NCBI GenBank assembly: GCA_030682615.1
Contig: JAUXNY010000035.1
Coordinates: forward strand, 1-48,427
Origin: Candidatus Aquicultor sp.
GTDB taxonomy: Bacteria; Actinomycetota; Aquicultoria; Aquicultorales; Aquicultoraceae
Length of the DNA: 48,427 nucleotides
Direction of reading: 5' to 3'
The notes below the pieces were generated by a model. It searched no databases, had not been told where the DNA came from, and was given only the letters and a program-made list of their open reading frames with translations. Position numbers and translations under genes: made by a program. Numbering within the stretch: the stretch's first letter is position 1; each line of letters opens with the position of its first letter. Shown here piece by piece: positions 42,840-48,427 of this stretch.

Positions 42840-43767
42840 AGGATTTGGGATAAACGCCGATGCCGGCCGTTTGGATGGGAGTCTGGATTTATTGGCGCGG
42901 GATCTTCGGTATTTCCAGGATATCGGCTTCGATTACGTGGAAATACCGGTACACGGAGTGGAAGTGGTGCGAAATGGGGAATTGATCCCTGAGCGGGTTC
43001 GGGAAGTAAGCAAACTTCTTAAAGAGTTCTCCCTTCGCTATACTGTCCACGCGCCAAACCCGCTAAATCTTATGGATATGCGGGAATTGCACATGCACGT
43101 AAATCTGTTTCGTTCAAGCATTAAGTTCACCCACGAAATCGGTGCGGAAGTTTTGGTTTATCATTGTGGAAGGTTCATGTCGGAGGAAGCCTTTTTGCTG
43201 CCTGAAGAGAACAGAAGCCTTTCTCCCGGCACGATGGAAGAAATGAAACAAGCAGAGGTCGGGGCGTTGCGGGATATGGCCGATTATGCCTTAGGTTTTG
43301 GGGTTGAAATTTGCCTGGAAAATGCGCGGCCCTATTTAGACGGCAGCCCCTACTGTTACGGCGAGCGCTTAGATCAACTGGTCTCGCAGGTGCGCGCTGT
43401 CAATAAGGGCAATGTGGGGATCAATCTCGACCTCGGACACGCATATCTGGCCGCAAACTATTACGGGTTCGATTTTATTGAAGCCTTAGAACTGGTTAAG
43501 CCCCTGGTAAGACACATGCACATTCACGATAACTTCGGGAAGCCAAGCGCTTCCTATGAGAGAAAACAGCCGGAACTGGTTGCTGCGGGAAGGGGAGACT
43601 GCCATATGCCTATCGGGTGGGGCGGGATACCGGCTGCCGAAGTTTTTAATACATTAAAGGATTATAAGGGCGTATTCATGCAAGAGCTGCGCCCGAGATA
43701 TATGAAGTATTGTGCCGAGATTCTGGCTCAAGCAAAGGATATGTTCGCCCAAATTGTTAGAGTTTAG
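42826..43767 (+). CDS. TIM-barrel isomerase/epimerase-like protein closing the phn operon
   Basis: A 313-residue protein of the xylose-isomerase-like TIM-barrel (AP endonuclease 2) superfamily. Features: GFDYVEIPVHGVEVV, YTVHAPNPLNLMD, VLVYHCGRFM, VEICLENARPYLDG (metal Glu), VGINLDLGHAYLAANYYG (Asp, His), VRHMHIHDNFGKP (His) and a final FMQELRPRYMKY (Glu), the normal metal-ligand set. It overlaps phnM by 14 bp and so is translated with the operon. Known final steps need PhnP (cyclic phosphodiesterase) and PhnN, both missing here. I infer that this protein may process the ribose phosphate product, but the family also covers isomerases and epimerases of many sugars. Confidence 0.8.
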   Translation: MLTVKGFGINADAGRLDGSLDLLARDLRYFQDIGFDYVEIPVHGVEVVRNGELIPERVREVSKLLKEFSLRYTVHAPNPLNLMDMRELHMHVNLFRSSIKFTHEIGAEVLVYHCGRFMSEEAFLLPEENRSLSPGTMEEMKQAEVGALRDMADYALGFGVEICLENARPYLDGSPYCYGERLDQLVSQVRAVNKGNVGINLDLGHAYLAANYYGFDFIEALELVKPLVRHMHIHDNFGKPSASYERKQPELVAAGRGDCHMPIGWGGIPAAEVFNTLKDYKGVFMQELRPRYMKYCAEILAQAKDMFAQIVRV

Positions 43768-43865
43768 AGTCGGGCTTGCCGGAGGTGAATTTTTTACTCG
43801 TCTCCCCGGAAGAAAAGATCGTCGTTATATCCGATCTTGGCCGAAGAAGTTGTTGGGTTATTACC

Positions 43866-44014
43866 GAGACATTATCCGAGGCGCTTTATTCCCTCGCGCG
43901 GTCGGGAGAGTAGATGACCGCGAGGGTGCGGACAGCGACAACGGCGAGCATCGCACCAGCCATCGCGAGGATTTTGATGGGGTCGAAATCGGTTTCCGAG
44001 AAACGAATCCAGAT
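43866..44014. repeat. Right direct repeat flanking the phn cassette
   Basis: The counterpart of 33154-33302. On the + strand it encodes the arsC-like end TETLSEALYSLARSGE before a stop at 43914; on the minus strand it is the 3' end of intact psiE. Upstream, from 43768, the + frame runs through sequence unlike arsC, so only the last 17 or so codons of the arsC-like end remain. Confidence 0.82.
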
Positions 44015-44389
44015 TTCTTTGAAGGTAAAGACGAGCGTGGCATCGGCGATGTATGTGATCTTGACCCGCTCCTCCTTAAAGTAATCCAAGAGTACGCGAA
44101 ATAGTTCAACGAAGATAAAAATGACCATAACGTCGTTGAGCAGATTATGAAAGACGCCCGAGAAATAATCCTGGCTTAACGTGGAGGGCAAGTGCAAGAA
44201 AATCCGGACTGTTCCAGCCACTAGGGCGATAAGAACCGCGATTATCAGCGCATCGATTATGAGGTTGCTGACCGACCGGTAAGATTTAATCAAGACTTTC
44301 TTCCGGCAATCGGTTACGAATATCTTTTTAAGCACGGCGTTGTCTAAAAACATCTCTTTCCTATGCAAGCTGTGGTTATTGGTTGCCAT
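43886..44389 (-). CDS. psiE: PsiE-family phosphate-starvation-inducible membrane protein
   Basis: A 167-residue integral membrane protein. A basic N-terminal stretch (about 1-38) precedes four predicted helices: LIIDALIIAVLIALVAGTV, NDVMVIFIFVELFRVLLDYF, KITYIADATLVFTFKEIWI and ILAMAGAMLAVVAVRTLAVI. The FVELFRVLLDYFKEE and ADATLVFTFKEIW stretches resemble the PsiE family, induced by phosphate starvation in other bacteria; biochemical function is unknown. The start is secure: GAGGAGGTGAT, nearly fully complementary to the 16S tail, lies just before ATG 44389. A four-unit Pho box is at 44537-44575 in the right orientation. A truncated copy of its 3' end lies at 33174-33308. Confidence 0.8.
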   Translation of the reverse strand: MATNNHSLHRKEMFLDNAVLKKIFVTDCRKKVLIKSYRSVSNLIIDALIIAVLIALVAGTVRIFLHLPSTLSQDYFSGVFHNLLNDVMVIFIFVELFRVLLDYFKEERVKITYIADATLVFTFKEIWIRFSETDFDPIKILAMAGAMLAVVAVRTLAVIYSPDRARE

Positions 44390-44451
44390 TCCATCACCTC
44401 CTCTCTGTTCCTTTCTGTGTCGTCCGGACGTAACCTAAACGCAATTGAAAT

Positions 44452-44483
44452 GGGCAGGGGTTTATTTGTGGGGACCCCTGCCC
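44452..44483 (-). promoter_or_regulatory. 10-bp GC hairpin in the psiE leader
   Basis: GGGCAGGGGT (44452-44461) pairs perfectly with ACCCCTGCCC (44474-44483) around a 12-nt loop. It lies between the Pho box and psiE, 63 bp before the start, and has no T-run. Possible attenuator or mRNA stabiliser. Confidence 0.55.
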
Positions 44484-44536
44484 GCGTGCAGACGTTTCGA
44501 TTTCACTCATACCGTAGCAGGATGCACGCGAGGATT

Positions 44537-44575
44537 GGTTAAACCCGTGCAAACAATTTGTAAGAAATCTGTTAA
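44537..44575 (-). promoter_or_regulatory. Pho box upstream of psiE
   Basis: + strand hexamers GGTTAA 44537, TGCAAA 44548, TGTAAG 44559, TGTTAA 44570 are each exactly 11 bp apart. Along psiE they read TTAACA, CTTACA, TTTGCA, TTAACC. Orientation fits psiE on the minus strand; pstB, divergent at 44788, would see it reversed. Confidence 0.75.
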
Positions 44576-44710
44576 ATGTGACAGCGGGATTAATCTATCA
44601 ACTACAAGGCAAGCAGGTTCTTTACCGTGCAATAACTCGACAAGCGAGGTCTTGGCAGGTTCAGGGTCGAGAATGGAGGCGGATTCAGCAAGTAGCAAAA
44701 TAACGCGAAC

Positions 44711-44738
44711 TTGCATAGAATGGGTTAATAGTTAATAA
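44711..44738 (+). promoter_or_regulatory. Candidate promoter for the lone pstB
   Basis: TTGCAT (44711-44716), 16-bp spacer and TAATAA (44733-44738), giving a leader of about 45 nt before ATG 44788. Confidence 0.4.
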
Positions 44739-44787
44739 TGTTTTCGTCATCGTGTCGATGAACATCGGCTTTTAGGAGAACCCTGGT

Positions 44788-45564
44788 ATGTCGGGAAAGA
44801 TAAAAGTAGAATTTAAAGACGTCTCGTTCTACTATGGCGCCTTTAAGGCGATAGACGACGTTTCGTTTCAACTGGAAAAGAACAAAGTCACCGCGTTTAT
44901 CGGGCCTTCCGGCTGCGGAAAGTCGACCGTGTTGCGCATTATCAACCGCACAAACGAGATATCGATGAGCACGCATATTGAAGGCCAGGTTCTCATCGAC
45001 GACATCGATATCTACAACGGTGTCGACCCGGTGCTCCTTCGCAAGCGGGTCGGGATGGTTTTCCAGAAGCCCAACCCGTTCCCGAAGAGCATTTATGAGA
45101 ATTTGGCGCTCGGTCCTAAAATCCATGGCGTCAAAAAGAAAAGCGACCTCGACCGTATCGTCGAGGAGAGCCTGGTGAAAGCCGCGCTATGGGGCGAGGT
45201 CAAAAACACGTTGCATAAGTCGGCCATGCAGCTCTCGGGCGGGCAGCAGCAGCGTCTATGCATCGCGCGGGCGTTGACCATCAAGCCCGAGCTGCTCTTG
45301 ATGGACGAGCCGTGCTCCGCGCTCGACCCGATATCGACACAGAAAATCGAAGACCTTATAGACGAACTCAAGAAAGATTACACCATAGTCATGGTTACGC
45401 ATAATATGCAGCAAGCGGCACGCGTATCCGACTACACCGCTTTTTTCCTGGTCGAAGAGACCGGCGCACCCGGCAGGTTGGTCGAGTTTAACGACACCAC
45501 GACCATATTTACCAGACCGTCTAATAAAAAGACCGAGGACTACATTACTGGTCGATTCGGATAG
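44788..45564 (+). CDS. pstB: Phosphate ABC transporter ATPase PstB, separated from its permease genes
   Basis: A 258-residue PstB of normal length. [20 protein letters not shown], Walker [30 protein letters not shown], signature [15 protein letters not shown], Walker [14 protein letters not shown]-loop MVTHNMQQA and the closing [10 protein letters not shown] are all standard. AGGAG lies about 9 bp before ATG 44788. It stands alone, 25 kb from pstS1-C1-A1, which lacks an ATPase; GC-rich codon use resembles that operon more than the AT-rich system 2, so it is probably the missing ATPase of system 1. No phoU follows. Confidence 0.92.
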   Translation: MSGKIKVEFKDVSFYYGAFKAIDDVSFQLEKNKVTAFIGPSGCGKSTVLRIINRTNEISMSTHIEGQVLIDDIDIYNGVDPVLLRKRVGMVFQKPNPFPKSIYENLALGPKIHGVKKKSDLDRIVEESLVKAALWGEVKNTLHKSAMQLSGGQQQRLCIARALTIKPELLLMDEPCSALDPISTQKIEDLIDELKKDYTIVMVTHNMQQAARVSDYTAFFLVEETGAPGRLVEFNDTTTIFTRPSNKKTEDYITGRFG

Positions 45565-45643
45565 CGGCCTGCACACTAAGCACCAGCTGCAGAAGGTTTG
45601 TACTCTCGGGCAGCGCTTTTCCTAAATATTTAGCGTCCAAGCA

Positions 45644-45853
45644 CTATGACGCCGTACGGCTGAATAAGGGATTGAGCGCCCGCTGGCAGCTGCAGCAGAA
45701 GTCCTCATTATGGTCCCGGTATTGAGACAGCCTGCAGCCGCAGCGCCGGCAAAATGCTAAATCATCCATGCGTTTGGGGCCCGCAAGTATTTCATCCAGC
45801 GTCTTCCCGTTAAAGTTTCCGAACGACACGCCGCGAACAATCTGACCTTTCAT
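45644..45853 (-). CDS. Small Cys-rich (Zn-ribbon-like) protein
   Basis: A 69-residue protein I do not recognise. The C-terminal half has cysteine pairs CRRCGC and CCSCQ about 18 residues apart, suited to bind one zinc. The N-terminal part (MKGQIVRGVSFGNFNGKTLD) has no known match. ATG 45853 follows AAAGGAG by 5 bp, so it is very likely translated; an upstream in-frame start at 45874 has no ribosome site. No operon partner; the region upstream on its strand is a 465-bp gene-free gap. Confidence 0.65.
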   Translation of the reverse strand: MKGQIVRGVSFGNFNGKTLDEILAGPKRMDDLAFCRRCGCRLSQYRDHNEDFCCSCQRALNPLFSRTAS

Positions 45854-46318
45854 GATGACTCCTTTCTGCAACAAATCTCCGTTAATGTTAGGTATCGCCT
45901 TTCTGCTGAGAATTTGCCCAAAAATATCATGTTTAAACTATCAAAACAACAGTTTTCCTATTAATTTTGCGATCGGTTGATTATTTATTTACCAGTCGGT
46001 GATATAGCAAGCGGTTTTTGTACATACTAGCAGCTCACATAAAGAGTTCGTCGAGGCCGGTAATCTCAAGTTTTTGTCGTGAAGTGTTAGCCATATTTCA
46101 CCGTCAATAGAGACTTGGCATTGCCTATACATGTCTATGTTGCCAAAAGCGACTTATAAAACACCTAGGCTCACAGGCTTGCAACATATCGCTATGGCTG
46201 GGTGGCTGCGCGTGCCTGCCGGCGGGAAGAAGCTTAGCAGCCGGTTGTGCCTTGTCAATATATGGTCCTATGCTTATACTCGTGAGATGGTGTCTTTTAG
46301 CTTTAAGCAGGTGTTTTA
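45854..46318. other. Gene-free stretch of about 465 bp
   Basis: No gene with a credible start was found. The right end carries the DUF1385 promoter (46252-46280). The segment 46150-46250 is GC-rich with short inverted repeats, but I could not assign it to any RNA family. Confidence 0.4.
46252..46280 (+). promoter_or_regulatory. Sigma-70/A-type promoter for the DUF1385 gene
   Basis: TTGTCA (46252-46257), 17-bp spacer, TATACT (46275-46280). Transcription would start about 30 nt before the GTG at 46319. Confidence 0.68.
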
Positions 46319-47125
46319 GTGTCAGAAATCAAAGTCGGCGGCCAAGCGTTCGGCGACGGCGTCTTAATGCGAACCAAACGATACTGGGCCCTGGTAAAGG
46401 AAGACGGTTCGACCGAATTCGGGTCGGTCACCTCGTGGCTCGACCATCACCCCAGGTGGAACGTCTTCTTTATCCGTTCCATCATCATGTTTGCCGAGAT
46501 GATGAAGTTCGGTCTAAAGACATACAGCAAAATCCCGGCGGCGGGAAACAAAAGGCTCTTGCTCTGGATAGGAATTTATCTCGCCGTTACCTTGCCGCTC
46601 TCGATGCTTGTCAATGATATGTTTGGTGGAGGGCCGCTCGTATACGGAGCTTTTCAGTTCTTCAGTTTTATCGCGGCGCTTTGGGCGATCAGTATGGGGA
46701 TGACGGGGCGCATATGGACCTACCATGGCGCCGAGCATAAAGTGGTCAATGCGTTTGAGCAGGGAAAAGATATCGAGGACGTAGCTGCGGTGCAGGGCTG
46801 TTCACGGATTCACCAGCGGTGCGGCACCAATTTTGCGTTTTTGATACTGGTCGTTACATCTCTCTACTTCCCGAATCCCGGCGCCGGAATTAATGCCCTG
46901 CTCGCTATATTTTACACGGTGTTCGCGCTGGCCATGTCGCTTGAGATATTCCGCCAGCTGATGCGGTTTCCGAAGTCTATCGTCTCGCGGGTCATCTTGT
47001 TCGGCGGGCGGCAGTTGCAGAGGTTTATCACGACACGCGAGCCCGACGATGACCAGATTGTAGTCGCAGCTAAAGCGTTGCAGCTAGTTCTGACCCTTGA
47101 GGCGATGGATGGCGCGCGGCGCTAG
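46319..47125 (+). CDS. DUF1385 (YqhQ-like) membrane protein
   Basis: A 268-residue membrane protein of the DUF1385 family. Signatures: IKVGGQAFGDGVLMRTKRYW at the start, the GMTGRIWTYHGAEHKVVNAF motif with conserved His residues, and SRIHQRCGTNFAFLILVV. About four to five TM helices lie between residues 75 and 220. Function is unknown; the conserved His/Cys residues could bind metal. In many Gram-positive genomes it lies near ribosomal or peptidase genes, which is not the case here. GTG 46319 with a weak AGCAGG upstream is the probable start. Confidence 0.85.
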   Translation: MSEIKVGGQAFGDGVLMRTKRYWALVKEDGSTEFGSVTSWLDHHPRWNVFFIRSIIMFAEMMKFGLKTYSKIPAAGNKRLLLWIGIYLAVTLPLSMLVNDMFGGGPLVYGAFQFFSFIAALWAISMGMTGRIWTYHGAEHKVVNAFEQGKDIEDVAAVQGCSRIHQRCGTNFAFLILVVTSLYFPNPGAGINALLAIFYTVFALAMSLEIFRQLMRFPKSIVSRVILFGGRQLQRFITTREPDDDQIVVAAKALQLVLTLEAMDGARR

Positions 47126-47173
47126 GAGACAAAAGCAACCATCCTTGTTAGCAGCATGCCGGTTAAAGAGGCC

Positions 47174-47575
47174 TTATCCCGCCCTTTTAAAGTGCTTACT
47201 CATGACTACCGTCACGCCGTCTTGCTGCTCGTCGATGGTGACCTGGTCCATGAGGGCCAACATAAGCAGAATTCCTCTACCTCTGAAGTTGTCTTCTTCG
47301 GGGAGCGGGATGTTCTTGATGAACGCCCCATTGCTGCGAACACAGACCGTAAGAACGTCGTCGACGAGGTCGAACTCTACCTCCACATCGCCGCCCCGGC
47401 CGTGTTCTATCGCATTTGTCGTGGCCTCGCCGATTGCAACCAAGATATCGTAGCTGTCGGAGTCGACTATATTGTTGGCTTCTGCGATACCTTTAAAGTA
47501 ATCCCTAATTCGAACAAGGTTCTCGGGCTTACCGTCGACTACATAGGAATAATTATCTTGCTCCAAAAACCACAC
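47174..47575 (-). CDS. RsbW/SpoIIAB-like anti-sigma serine kinase
   Basis: A 133-residue GHKL-fold protein. The N-box EATTNAIEHGRGG and G-box GRGILLMLALMD define an HATPase of the RsbW/SpoIIAB type, which binds a sigma factor or phosphorylates an anti-sigma antagonist. No sigma factor or STAS antagonist gene is adjacent, so its target is unknown. The start is uncertain: GTG 47575 has AAGGG only 2 bp upstream. It is convergent with the DUF1385 gene. Confidence 0.83.
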   Translation of the reverse strand: MWFLEQDNYSYVVDGKPENLVRIRDYFKGIAEANNIVDSDSYDILVAIGEATTNAIEHGRGGDVEVEFDLVDDVLTVCVRSNGAFIKNIPLPEEDNFRGRGILLMLALMDQVTIDEQQDGVTVVMSKHFKRAG

Positions 47576-47814
47576 GACCCTTCGTTGCCGTTATTGCTTG
47601 CAGGCGATTAAGATTATAACCTTGCGCGATTGAGATATCCATAAAACACCTATTTTTTTATAGATACCCGCAATAGCCGCGAGCTTATCAACTAAAATGG
47701 CGAGATAACCCTGAGACCATCTAGCAAGGTGAGCGGTTGCTTGGTATTGCAGGTAGTGTTAGCTGTCAGCGACGAAATATGCTATCTTAAGACAAATAGA
47801 GTTAGGAGCTGTTT

Positions 47815-48009
47815 TTGAAGGCTTACAGGAAACAAATCGGTCTGCTCTGCTTCATTATTGCGGGCTTGGCATGGCCTATCGGGTTCGCTATGGGATATAA
47901 AGTACCCCAAGTGCTGCCGGTGCATCTGTTCTTTATCTTCAGCGGCATTTGGCTCAGAGGCAGCCACCTCGTAGAAGTGTTAAAACAGAAGAAAAAAGCC
48001 AGGCTTTAG
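47815..48009 (+). CDS. Small two-helix membrane protein
   Basis: A 64-residue protein with two hydrophobic helices (IGLLCFIIAGLAWPIGFAMG and VLPVHLFFIFSGIWLRG) and a basic tail (KQKKKARL). TAGGAG lies 6 bp before the TTG start at 47815, supporting translation. Family not recognised. It stands alone between the RsbW-like gene and a dispersed repeat. Confidence 0.65.
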   Translation: MKAYRKQIGLLCFIIAGLAWPIGFAMGYKVPQVLPVHLFFIFSGIWLRGSHLVEVLKQKKKARL

Positions 48010-48069
48010 ATCTTGCCGCCATGCCTTCGCGTGGTGGACATTTATTTTTCGGCGTGTTATATTTTTTAA

Positions 48070-48134
48070 GGCTCTGCGTTCGGCTATGGTCGGGTCTGGA
48101 TTGTCGCGAAAGCTGTGACGAGAGCACAGCTTTA
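48070..48134. repeat. 65-bp dispersed repeat with hairpin, copy 2
   Basis: Matches 33326-33390 at 60 of 65 positions, and the 34 bases from GGATTGTCGCG to the end, including the 9-bp hairpin, are identical. Here it lies 12 bp upstream of tRNA-Gln and is followed by TTTATTT-like sequence. Confidence 0.8.
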
Positions 48135-48146
48135 TTTAATTAATAT

Positions 48147-48221
48147 TGGGGCGTGGCCAAGTGGTAAGGCACCGGTTTTTGGTACCGGCCATCGTAGGTT
48201 CGAATCCTTCCGCCCCAGCCA
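48147..48221 (+). tRNA. tRNA-Gln, anticodon TTG
   Basis: Acceptor TGGGGCG/CGCCCCA, anticodon arm CCGGT-TTTTGGT-ACCGG (anticodon TTG, reading CAA), T-arm with GGTTCGAATCC, discriminator G at 48218. The CCA end is encoded at 48219-48221, unlike tRNA-Val in this window. Confidence 0.95.
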
Positions 48222-48290
48222 AGTAGTTCTTATTCGAACTCGGAGAAAAAATGTGTCCTTGTATGTTATGTGTTATTCGGATACTGAATT

Positions 48291-48427
48291 TCAGGATTCT
48301 AGCTGCCTTATAAACTCACGAGGCGAGAGCATCTGAATTCTCTGGTAAGTTTCTATATTAGGCAAATGATTATCACCCGAAACGATAAAGTCTGCATTAC
48401 CTTCAACTGCACATGCAAGCAACATAT
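48291..48427 (-). CDS. PIN-domain toxin-like protein, cut by window edge
   Basis: Only the last 45 or so codons are inside the window, ending at TGA 48293-48291. The visible part reads LLACAVEGNADFIVSGDNHL, then LSPREFIRQLES. This is the C-terminal end of PIN-domain nucleases of the COG1569 type, annotated as putative toxin components of toxin-antitoxin pairs; the Asp in VSGD is an active-site residue. The start and any antitoxin gene lie beyond the edge. It is convergent with tRNA-Gln. Confidence 0.78.
   Translation of the reverse strand, partial: MLLACAVEGNADFIVSGDNHLPNIETYQRIQMLSPREFIRQLES

Noticed and set aside
42826-43767. Calling the last phn gene phnP
   Set aside because: PhnP is a metallo-beta-lactamase fold; this is a TIM barrel with isomerase-type metal ligands.
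43712-44104. + strand 130-codon frame after the TIM-barrel gene
   Set aside because: It overlaps the end of that gene and lies antisense to psiE; no ribosome site or known features. Only the arsC-like end in another frame is meaningful.
44445-44735. + strand 96-codon frame between psiE and pstB
   Set aside because: It crosses the hairpin and the Pho box, has no ribosome site and a composition unlike a protein.
46131-46319. + strand 62-codon frame before the DUF1385 gene
   Set aside because: It covers the DUF1385 promoter, has no ribosome site and no recognisable sequence.
48115-48336. + strand 73-codon frame
   Set aside because: It contains the tRNA-Gln gene and part of the dispersed repeat.
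1-48427. Mobile element, prophage or CRISPR array
   Set aside because: No transposase, integrase, cas gene or regularly spaced direct repeats were found; the phn cassette boundary repeats are gene ends, not IS ends.

Overview
The window looks like a chromosomal segment from a Gram-positive-type, probably anaerobic bacterium, most likely a deep-branching actinobacterium. This is inferred from gene content; no rRNA is present to prove it. Supporting signs are strong AGGAGG-type ribosome sites with frequent GTG/TTG starts, S-layer homology (SLH) proteins, a GerMN/Gmad2 lipoprotein, a split two-gene transketolase, DUF1385, an RsbW-like kinase, rubredoxin with a flavin reductase, a C-P lyase operon and a CCA-adding enzyme beside a tRNA gene without encoded CCA. 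No transposase, prophage, CRISPR array or rRNA was seen.

Layout. 1-7.2 kb: flavin reductase (cut by the edge) and rubredoxin, a YhaM-like exoribonuclease, a methanogen-like thymidylate synthase, two PilZ proteins around a GerMN lipoprotein, and a cobalt ECF transporter cbiM-cbiQ-cbiO. 7.3-19.5 kb: an SLH surface protein, a TPR protein, a Cache-HAMP-GGDEF-HD-GYP regulator, CCA tRNA nucleotidyltransferase, an unknown secreted protein, tRNA-Val(CAC), a CAP-domain protein, split transketolase, and a cyclase-family hydrolase with an apparently leaderless promoter. 19.5-45.6 kb: a phosphate-starvation island. 45.6-48.4 kb: a small Cys-rich protein, DUF1385, an RsbW-like kinase, a small membrane protein, tRNA-Gln(TTG) and the tail of a PIN-domain toxin.

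The phosphate island holds phoB-phoR and pstS1-C1-A1 (no pstB behind them), a second, visibly more AT-rich pstS2-C2-A2-B2, an SLH protein, a secreted five-repeat Ca-binding-like/Big_5 protein, arsenate reductase arsC, a twelve-gene phosphonate operon phnF-D-C-E-G-H-I-J-K-L-M plus a TIM-barrel gene, psiE, and a lone pstB. I found seven sites made of TTAACA/TTTACA/GTAACA-like hexamers spaced 11 bp apart, matching the known Gram-positive Pho-box pattern. They lie upstream of pstS1, pstS2, the SLH gene (two sites), the Big_5 gene, phnF and psiE, all in the same orientation relative to those genes. PhoB-PhoR therefore probably controls phosphate uptake, C-P bond cleavage and two surface proteins together. 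phoU, phnN and phnP are not in the window.

The phn operon sits between two gap-free direct repeats of about 148 bp, roughly three-quarters identical and 10,712 bp apart. Each spans the region where psiE ends against an arsC-like 3' end. At the left copy arsC is intact and psiE is cut down to a 44-codon tail; at the right copy psiE is intact and only about 17 codons of the arsC-like end remain. This suggests the phn cassette entered an ancestral arsC/psiE junction by recombination or duplication.
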